From NCBI RefSeq assembly GCF_910592395.1, contig NC_088319.1, positions 11,658,001 to 11,722,000 on the forward strand: DNA of 64,000 bases, written 5' to 3'. Positions within the stretch are counted from its first letter, which is position 1. The number at the start of each line of letters is the position of its first letter. Made by a program: the position numbers and the translations under genes. The DNA comes from Lineus longissimus (taxonomy: Eukaryota > Nemertea > Pilidiophora > Heteronemertea > Lineidae). Shown one piece after another: positions 24,167-34,100 of the stretch. Under the pieces are notes generated by a model. The model was not told where the DNA came from. It did no database searches and saw only the letters and a program-made list of their open reading frames with translations.

Positions 24167-24546
24167 ACAGGGCTTTGTGATAGATCAGTTGATTGAGTTC
24201 AAAGCGCCTAAGGCCTATACCCCCTTAAACTCCAATAGCTGTCCCTCACTCTAAAGTATAGATATTAAAAAGAAGGGCTCAGTGTACACTCCTCACTGGA
24301 CACTTTTTTCATAGGTCCCACTGCTACACATGCGCATGGTTCCAAATCATTAGGAAAGCTGTCATTTGATTGGTCATTTGAAGTTGTTAATCAATATCTA
24401 CCAATCAAAGCCGTCCTCTGTTGGTTTGAGTGTTCTGAGGAAACTAACGCAGAACTGACAGAGTACTCCCGTAAAGACAGTCTGGCCATCTTGAGTAGGC
24501 TTTTTACCTCAATCAACTGACCCATTACACAATCACAAGGCCCAGT
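24167..24546. mobile_element. Candidate 380-bp element with imperfect inverted ends
   Basis: Left CACAGGGCTTTGTGAT then CAGTTGATTGAG; right, as reverse complement, CACTGGGCCTTGTGAT then CAGTTGATTGAG. The right arm carries an extra 8 bases between the two blocks. The interior is non-coding. No target duplication is clear, so boundaries and class are uncertain. Confidence 0.55.
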
Positions 24547-25647
24547 GCTTGATTGTCTAAATCATCCTGGTTAAACAAGTCTTTCAAATAATTTCTCATT
24601 GCTAAATCAGTGTAAAATCTGAATCTACTGGCGTCAAAGAACTCATGTTATTGTTCAGAACTTCATAAATGTGTCAAAAATTACCTTTGACCAAGCGACA
24701 TTATCATCCTGTAGCATTCCTTTGCACATGGCTTAGATACAGTCCTCTATCTCCTTCAACCGCAACCATACCTACCTTGGCAACTCCGTCATGTCCGCTG
24801 TCATCTCGACTTGCTCCAAGTGCTTAGCACACATGGTACTTTCTCACACCGCTCCTTTAAAGCTTTCAGGGAGAGCTGTCCCCGTTCTAACCCAGAAGCA
24901 AGAGGTTCATGGCGAAATCCCACGCCCGCTACCAGAATATATGAATGATTTCATTCGCACTTTAATAAAATGTCCCTAAGTCCGACATAATCCAGTCGAT
25001 ATCAATTTGCCGTACTATCATGTACACTTCGAGTACTTCTGGGAATCAACCAGATGTTGTATTATGATTATATTCTATCAGTTCGTAGTACTGAGTTTGT
25101 TTATTGAAGATAAACTCCAGTCGTGTCAACTGTGAGCGAGAAGTTGTATTTTCGATTTTACGTAAACGATCCCATTCACTACTTCAGCCACTTACCCGCC
25201 CACCTGTAGTCCTACATGCCTACAATACACTCATGCTGTGCGCTGAGCCTAACCCCAGTCATCACCAGCTATCAAGGATCACATTCTACCTCTATCCATG
25301 CATGGCTTCAAGAACTTCTCGGCAATATCATCTCCTCTCATCCTCAATAAATTCTTTTAACCTTGACGTGATCCACTCAAGAACAATTTGTCGCTGAAGT
25401 TCCTACATCTTAGAGTCAATAAGTTCACCTATATTCGATTTTATCAGACCTTGTTTGTTGTTGCGGGTTCAAGGTGAACACTAACTAAGTCAGTTCAATC
25501 GAGAAGTTGTGTTTCGTTCCGATTTTACGCAGGTTATTGATTCCAGGCTTCAGTAAATTGAAGCTGAGTGAAAGAGTCTACATTGACTGTCCAGGGACTC
25601 GTTAAGGCGAATATCAATATACTGGTATCCGCCGATTTCAAGGGAAA
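24547..25647. other. Gene-free stretch
   Basis: No supported gene. CGAGAAGTTGTATTTTCGAT at about 25137 has a diverged echo near 25500. Confidence 0.4.
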
Positions 25648-25830
25648 GGACCTTCGTAATTACTGGTGGTCCCGGAAAAAAAGCAGTTTTAAACTATGCC
25701 GTAGTGCAGTTATCATGCATGAGAATTTGCTGAACATTGGTTTTCAGTTTGTGTATTTCTGTCTACACAACGACAGTGTTGAAATTCATATTTATTAAGT
25801 ATTTACATTCAAATACAAATTTCAGATATT
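25648..25830 (+). repeat. Dispersed repeat family 1, copy F
   Basis: CTTCGTAATTACTGGTGGTC, ATGCCGTAGTGCAGTTAT, GCATGAGAATTTGCTGAAC, CTGTCTACACAACGACAGTG and AAGTATTTAC match copy B in order and strand. Confidence 0.75.
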
Positions 25831-26105
25831 CAACGAACAGCGCCTCAAAGAGTTCAATTTTTCATTTCATAAAGTTGGACCTGATCATACCTTGTCAAGA
25901 CAAGTATGAGTTCGTGTATAAGCTGTCTTTCTTTAGGCGCTTATGGCACGTGTGGATAAACTATCTTCCTTTTGATATCTACATGATAACACGTACACTT
26001 ACTTTATTGAATTCAAATTATGACGCCCCATACGATATAGAAAAAAGGCAATAATTTATGAAAGCGAAACTGACCTTATAAGGCTGCGGATGGAGTAATC
26101 AATTA

Positions 26106-26392
26106 ATCCGAATATCAACTGAGCTACAGTTCCACTTTCTTACCAGATTCTTGTCAGTTTCCATCAATCAGTGCTATATTCAATTACACCTCATTGATTC
26201 CAGTCTAGCGAGCTGATTAGAAGTCAGAGAAAGACCTGTCAGCAGGATTAGTTGGTGTTATGAGGCACCCCTGCCTCGGCTATGATATCGTCACATTATC
26301 CGAATATCCACTGTTCCATTCTCTCACCCGATTCACGTCATTTACCATCAATCTGCAGTGCATTCAAGTACACTTCACTGATTCCAGTCTGG
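26106..26392 (+). repeat. Diverged direct duplication of about 95 bp
   Basis: ATCCGAATATCAACTG...TTACCAGATTC...CCATCAATCAGTGC...GATTCCAGTCT at 26106-26205 recurs as ATCCGAATATCCACTG...CACCCGATTC...CCATCAATCTGCAG...GATTCCAGTCT at about 26298-26392. Non-coding. Confidence 0.65.
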
Positions 26393-28160
26393 TGATCATG
26401 AGCCGAGGTGAGCTCAGCAAGATCAACCGACGGCTACCTGGTATTCGCAAGTAATGATAACACAAATTCAAACTCAGTATCCCCAATATTGAACAATGAC
26501 CATGTTGGAATCAACAAGGTACGATTTGACCAAAATTGGTTCCTTTTGAACAGATAACTTATTGCGTTATCAGTTCAACGGATAACGATATTGGGTCACA
26601 GTTGCAGTAAGTTTCAGGCATCTGTGTCGTCCTCCATTTCGAATCAATGACCACGTTCAGCTGAAGTAGGAAAACTATTCTAGATTTTTTATCCTGTAAC
26701 GGGTTGAGCCTTTTATTCACCAAAAACCTCGCTGTTGCATCGGTTTTTCCCTACCTTTTAGCCCCAACCCCGCTGGGTTCGGTGAGACAACCAATACCTC
26801 CAACTTAAACCAAGATATATACTAAAGTAAGCATCTAGGAGTCAATCAGTTTCATATTTGATTCATCTTATTGGGCGGCCGGCAATGGACCGAAAAGGAG
26901 TCGAAGAGAATGCTGATTTTATCAAACATCCGTATGATCACGCGGTGCACCAGCTGAGGACATGGTATCATGATCAATACTACACACCCTGACGACGTCG
27001 TACGCAAAATTGGTAGGAATACGTTGCACGGGTAGGAGATTAGACGTTGCTGAAAGTCTCTAATGATGAGGCTGCGTATAGCCTATATCCTAACCGAGAT
27101 CACAATTTCAGTTATAACTTGACCCACTACCAATCTATCAAGTTTTCCTTCGATTCCTGTTGATCTCTTTGCTTCGGGTCAAGCAAGTTGAAGACGAGTA
27201 AGGCAGACATGATCCCCGAACTGGTCCTGTCGCCTGTCCGCTTGATTTACTGGTCAATTTGCGAGTATCGCGGCAGTAGGCCGCGTCTATCATCGGGAGA
27301 TCAGTATTGAGACGATGTCCTCAATGGCTGAGTAATGAGTTTTCTTCAAAGACGTTTTGATTACAGTCTGTTTGTAAATAAACCCGACTGTCGCGAAAAA
27401 AAATGCAGATATCCTTTATTGATTCCTGGGTCACGAGGTTAACACTTTTTTCCAATAGCTCTCACTTAACCTCATGTATCTCATTTTCATGTAACAAGTG
27501 AGAAATCCCCAACTTGGAGACCTGTTGCTACGCCACAGACGTGGCGTAGCCAACGGTCACCACCTGTGCACTAAAGATGCACGTTGATATCAAGTCCCCC
27601 GCCGAGTACTGAGTGCACAATTTGCTAATGCATTCTATCCTTGGCCAGTGCTCATAAGATATAAATGTCCAATCATGGCCCAACACCTCGAAGGATAATC
27701 GGGACAATACTTGCGGAGCTCCCAGTCAAACAACGGAAATTGATCGTTAATTGAATACAATGTAATCTCTTCTTCCTAATTGATGGATGGTCTGGCTTAT
27801 CAATGACCGGGGTTTTGTGTTTGACATTGAGATAGGATGTTGTTGACTGTTAACGGCGGACGTGATGGATCGTTTGGACATGGTAATCACCGTTGGGAGC
27901 TTGTCGCGGTCTTTCAATAAACCATACAGGTCATATCGAGAAACTTTATTATTGGTTACAGAAGCTCAGACATGCCACCGCTACGCTATCAGCGTGATTT
28001 CTGGTGCATTGATGGTCGTGTTAAAGTGAATTTCGTACGATCAATACAACATTTTAGACAATGGCTATTGACACAACATGACCAGGGTTCACGAATATGG
28101 TTTCCATGGTCAAAAACCTTCCGACACTGTCTAATCGGAATTCGCAGTTTTTTCTCATCC
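26393..28160. other. Gene-free stretch downstream of the large gene
   Basis: No supported gene. It holds a 13-bp-arm hairpin (CTACGCCAC/GTGGCGTAG core, 27524-27554) and the candidate 3' UTR of the minus-strand gene. Confidence 0.5.
27946..27951 (-). promoter_or_regulatory. Candidate poly(A) signal AATAAA
   Basis: AATAAA on the minus strand about 210 bp past the stop codon of the 28161-35357 gene. It is the nearest canonical hexamer I noticed on that strand; use is inferred. Confidence 0.4.
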
Positions 28161-31100
28161 TTATTTTGATGTCATTAATTTCGCGAAACGGTTTTTTAAT
28201 TTGGGTCGTCCTGGAGTAGAGCACTTAACCTCGGGCGCACCTGACATACTTTCTTGTGATGGTTGCTTGACGAACGGAATGTTACGAAGTCTGGGTCTGA
28301 CCGTCGCATTGGCTGCTCTTGGCGTTGTTGTATTTGCAACCAATGTGATTCCTTCAGCGCCGGGTCGTCTTGGAGAGCATTCATCCGCTTGCACACCTAA
28401 CATATCGTCTCGTGATGGTTTCTTTACAAAAGGAACGTTGCGAAGTCGGGTCCGGTCTGTCGCGTTAGCTGTTTTTGCCGGTGTCGCTTTTGCGCCCAAT
28501 TTGATTCCTTCAGTCCCAACATTTCTCACCCTCAAGCCTGGTGCACCTTTATCTCTGATCCGGGTTGAGAAATTTGCCATCTCGGCCCTTGCTTCCCGGA
28601 AAGATATTCCAGTACTGTTTTCATGGATTTGGCCAATCCTTCCCACGCCCCTAACAAGCTTTCTGTTGCCTTGCGAAGCGAAATTCGCCACCTCAGCTCT
28701 CGCGGCACGAAAACTGTGCAAACTGGTTTGTCCTTCTCTGCTACCACAAGGGCTCGCAGCTGGTGTACCTTTCCAGCCCTTTTCCTTTGATACTTGCTCG
28801 CGTGGCACTTCCCTCGTAACCTTTTCCTTCTTTTCCGGAGTTTGCAGAGTCACTTGTGCACAACTAGCATGTGAAAATTGCACCGGAGAGTCTTTGCCAA
28901 CATAGATTTGGGATTCCGGTGTGGTTGTTACAGCTTTTTTTACACCCACAGACTTAGTTTCGGAAGCCTTTGCGAGAGCTTTTTCTACAATGATGGGTCT
29001 CGTTTTTAGAGTACGTGGCAAAACGGTTCTTGCACTTATCAGTCTGGTTATTAAAGGCTTTGACGCAGCCATCTTTACATTCCTTGGACGGCATTTCGAA
29101 ATACTAGGCCCTGTTCCTTTTATGCCTATAGATTCGCTTTTCGAAGAGCTTTGCGCATACTTTCCTGAACTCGTGAGTGAGGCTGTCGGAGTATTTTGAT
29201 CGACTTTTTTCACCACTGTAGAGCTTCTTGTTGAAGTGCTTTCTTTCAGCCTTCTTACTTCCACCTTTCTTTTTTCTGATGTGCATCTCTTATCGGGAGG
29301 GACGGAATAGTTTGATCTGATTTGTTTGGACCCCCTTTTTGTATTCGTTTTCGGCTTACATGTACCGGCCAACTCTGAAGTGTTATCCAGTTCTTGTATT
29401 CGACGCTTTGCCTCATTGTCGTTCCCATCGAGTGAAACCTCGCCATCGAAGTTCTTCAAGTCCAACGATTGGCTTGATTTGATCAAGCACAATGATGGAT
29501 AAGTCTCTGAAGAAGATGTCTGCGTCATTGTAGTGTTTGTGTCTTCATTGATGTCACTGCTTTCAATGTTTGTAGAGATGACAGCTGAATAATCGGTGCT
29601 TCCTTTACCAGTCATAGAAAGGTCAAATGCCACCTTAATCGTGCCCTGTTCCTTCGAATCCTCTTGAACTGAAGTGCTGATTTCTATACCATTCCAGTCC
29701 TTCGCAGAACGTTGATTGGAATCACTAATCAGAGAACAGGAGCTTGCAGTACTTAGAACGGACAATACAGTTGCGTCACTAGGGCATCTTTCGTTATCCA
29801 GCATGTCTGAAACACGTCTTATTTCGTCTTTCAGCTCGTCATCTAGTGACGAGACGGAATCCGAACCACTTCCTCCAAAGGAGTCACTCAACAAAGATGA
29901 ATCACTATAAGACCAGATCGGCTGGCGAGAATGGACTCTATTCGATGAGCACCCATCATGATTGCTATCACCTGGTTTTCGGGAGATTGACTCACTGTTT
30001 TCTTCATTTATACGAAGCTCTTGAACCAGCTGTGTTGCTTGTCGTCTGTGTTCCTCAAGGCTGGTATCTCGGACCATATACTTACTATTGCAGACCGCGG
30101 TAAGTGATTTATTGGCCCGAGTATTGTCCTCGCAACTGCTTTGAGGGATTAGGAATTTACTTCCCGGAGGGATGTCCTCATAACCGTTACGAGTTGGAGG
30201 CAACTGAAGGTTCCGAGGGATGTCTTTTTCAAATTCAATTTTCGTGGGTTGTCCGTCCCTGTCCATATCCAGTCGATTGGTCTTTGAGAATGATGCCTCG
30301 CTTTTGAGAGCATCCACCCCGTTACTGGTCTTTATGATTGATTCCTCCCGGCCAAAAGTGTTGTCCTCCCCGTGGCTGGTCTCTGTGACTGGCGAATCCC
30401 TGCCAAAAGTATTGTCCTTCTCCTGGGTAGTGGTTTCGAAGACTAGTGACTTCCTGCCAAGAGTATTGTCCTTCACGCAAGTGGGCTTTGAGACTGAGGA
30501 CCTTCTGCCCAGGGTATTGTCCTCCTCCTGGGTACGGGTTTCTAAGACTTGTGACTCCTTCCTAAGAGTGTTGTCCTTCTCCAGGGCAGTGGTTTCGGAG
30601 ACTAATGACTCCCTGCTGAGATTACTGTCTTCCTCGTGGTTGACCGTTGAGACCGGTGACTCCATGCCTAGCGTTTTGGCATTCTGGATAGTCTTTGAGA
30701 CTGGTGAATCCATGCGGAGAGTTTCGGCCTCCTGGGTGGTCTTTGAGACTGGTGACTCCATGCCTAGAGTTTCGGCCTCCTGGATGGTCTTTGAGACTGG
30801 TGACTCCCTGCGTAGAGGTTTGGCCTCTTGGATGGTCTTTGAGACTGGTGACCCCCTGCGTAGAGGTTTGGCCTCCTGGATGGTCTTCGAGACTGGTGAC
30901 TCCATGCCTAGAGTTTCGGCCTCCTGGATGGTCTTTGAGACTGGTGACTCCATGCCTAGAGTTTCGGCCTCCTGGATGGTCTTTGAGACTGGTGACTCCT
31001 TGTCGTGAGTTTTTGCCTTCTGAATGGTTTTTGAGCCTGGAGACTCATTTTTGAGAGTATTATCCTCCGTATGGCTGGTCTTTAGGATGGATGCCGTCTG

Positions 31101-34100
31101 CGTTTTGTGGCTTGTTGTACTTCTTCCTGGCATCAAAGACTCTGCTAACAAACTGATTTCGTCTTTTGTTCTTTCTTCCATTGATGAGGGGAAACGTGAG
31201 CCAATTCTTTTAAAATTGTCCATGCTTGATAAACCACTGTGCGAAGATTCTTCCATCGATGATGGGGAAATTGAGCCAATTCTTTTAAAATTGTTCATAC
31301 TTGATAAACCACTGTGCGAAGAAATCGATGGACTAATACAGATACTGTCTTGCGTTGAGGCAGCCACGGTGGTGTGTAGTGATGAGACAGGCTCGAGATC
31401 ACTAAAAATGGAACTGCAACTTGTCATTAGAGTGTAGTATTCTTGAAAATCTTCCTCACTTAGGCTTTTATCGTCCTTAAATGTTTCAACCAAAAGTCTA
31501 ATTTCATCCCTTAATTGGCTATTAAGAGATGATAGAGAACTCGAACAACTCCTACTAGCACTTAAAGTGCAGCTACATAATGAGTCACTGCATGGACCAA
31601 GGTGCTGGCAAGGGTTAATTTCATGATCGGATGAAATTTTCATCGAAGTTGTCGTAAGTTCCAAGTCCTCGGATGCCGCACTTGGAATGCTGTACAAGGG
31701 GTCCTCCTGACGGTTGGTGTCTGGAATTTGTGATTTGCTGGTCTTCATGGTGGTGTTATCGTCACTATGACAAGTTTGGATAAGTGGCTCACCGTATAGA
31801 GCAGTGGCTTTTTTCGTCATGTCCAAACTACGATGTGGTCCGATACTAGTGGACATTCTTTTCATTTCCTCTACGTCCTGAGGCGCCCGCAACATAAATT
31901 CTCCAGACTTGTTAACCTTATCCACCGTTTGACACAGGGCACTCGTGCACGTCTCTGGTTCGGCATCTCTCCGTCCAGCCTTTATACCCATGTGCTGAAG
32001 TAATGCTGACTCTACTATTCCATCAGCTAGCACACCGGCGTACGATTCGATGTTCTTATGTTTGTTTAAGTTATTGCCTCCAGTGTGTTTTTGTGGAAAA
32101 CAACCTGTTTTTCGGGCTAGTTCGGGATTCAAATCCTTTCTATCTCCAAAATTTTCATAAATCACGCTGCGTAGAATTTCTTTACTCATTTTGTCAGCGA
32201 ATTCTAAGATATCTGCAGTAGATTTCGTTCCAGCTTTCAGAGAAAAGTCTTTATGATAACCAGTGGCACTCAAAGATCTTGCTTTCTCCTCATTCCCACT
32301 ATCGGTAACGGCGGCATGACTGAGACTTGAACTGAAACTATCCAATGAACAACTACCTGAGATATTGGATTCGGACGAAATGGAAAAGACGGATTCGTCC
32401 GCCATAAGACCTGATTCTTGGTTGCTATCCGCTAGACTATCCCCTTCATTGCCTCTCGGAACCTTGCTGACCTTCATCTCTCCTTCACTCCTGGCTACCT
32501 TTATTTCAGAGTGCGTATCTGGTGTAGTTCTTGCACAGCTTGTCAAATGCGATACCTCCCATGCTGACCTCTTGAGAATATAGGAAGCTATTCTTGATGC
32601 ATTACGGCGCAGGCAAATCTCTGACCCTGCTCCACTTTCGCCTTCAGATTCTCGAATGGAAGATGAATCTTTGTCCAAATCCTTCAGCCCTTGGAGTATG
32701 TAAGCATCCATTGCAGGGTCATTCGTGCTGTCAATAGTGTTCACATTCAAGTCAAGTCCCAGGAACTCCTTCGATCTATTTATTACGGTACGAACAATAC
32801 CCCCAGCCTCTTTAGATATTGACTTTATAGTATGATGAGCATCATCGATGTGACAATTAGCACTTGAATCAGTCATAGGCGTTGTTATTTCAGCAGTTTC
32901 ACATGACAAGTGTTCTCCATCATTTCCATGTTTGTCTTTGGTATTATTCTTGGCCAGTTTGTTTTCAGTCACCCTCACGTTGGCATCTTTATCTGCAGTT
33001 GAATTCGCAATAGCGAATGGGATTGTCGTTTCTCCCAAACGTTCGCCGTATTCAAGTCCGAGTTCTCTTTGTGCCTGAACAATCACGAGAGAGGCTATTC
33101 CAGCTGCAATAGGTGATAAGATGGTTTGGTCTGTGTAACTCTGATACCTCCTTGCATCTGGGCCGGCGTACAGGCGATACTTCACCGTGTCTGAATTAAC
33201 CGCCCGAAGATATTTGCGATCCGAAGTTCGACTCGGAAGTACTGACGTAGTTTCAGTTGTTAAGCTTCTATCAATCTTGACATCATCTCCTAAATGTGTC
33301 ATGGCTGGTGCATCGTTTTCGTTGTGCAGGACACCTGACTTGACAGCGCATTGCGTCGCCCGCAGTTCTCCTTCCACTTCAAGTTTGGCCTCTTCAACGA
33401 TTCCCTGTACAAATCCCCAAGAGAATGCTGCACAATCTGCACACGCACATAGCTGTTTATTCTGGATCTTCGACATGTACTTTTCCATTCGCCATTCTTC
33501 TATGGCATCCTTTTTCCGCCGCACTACTTCTGCTTTTCCCACACCACAGGGCCAAGTAATCGGGATCTCGCCATCATTAACATGACTACAGCCGAGACCA
33601 CCGGTTTCAGAAAGAAACGCTTTCTTTACTTCATCGCTACGATTCATACCTTTGTCGACGTTGCTGGTTTTGTGCAATTCATTTGCTTTACTCTTGCCTC
33701 GCTCTATAGTCATTTTGCCATCTGTAGTAGTTTTCTGATTAGCGAAGCAATCATTACTTCGTCTGCTGTCAGCTTGAGCCACGTTATGGTCAGCATTGTT
33801 GTCACTGCTTCTAAGTTTGTCTTCTCTCCAGGGCATGACATCTTGTGCTCGGTTGACGTCGCTCGGTACCCCATTTTGCTCGACAGCGTGATCAACATGA
33901 TGGCCATCTGACTGTGAACAGACCCGCTCTACATTTGGCACACACATTTCAACATGTTCTAGCAGTAAATCATCAAAGCTGCTAATGCCAGTACCGATAC
34001 TGGTAACTCCACAATAAACGACGTCCTGGCTCCTGGAATCACGTAATTCTGTAGACGTGGCGGCATCGCAAAATGACCGACTTAGTGTAATGGACTGGTT

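Noticed and set aside
28201-31437. Plus-strand open frames inside the large gene (28201-28905, 30220-31008, 31024-31437)
   Set aside because: They are antisense shadows of the minus-strand gene; their repeats mirror the 16-residue array and they have no independent domain.
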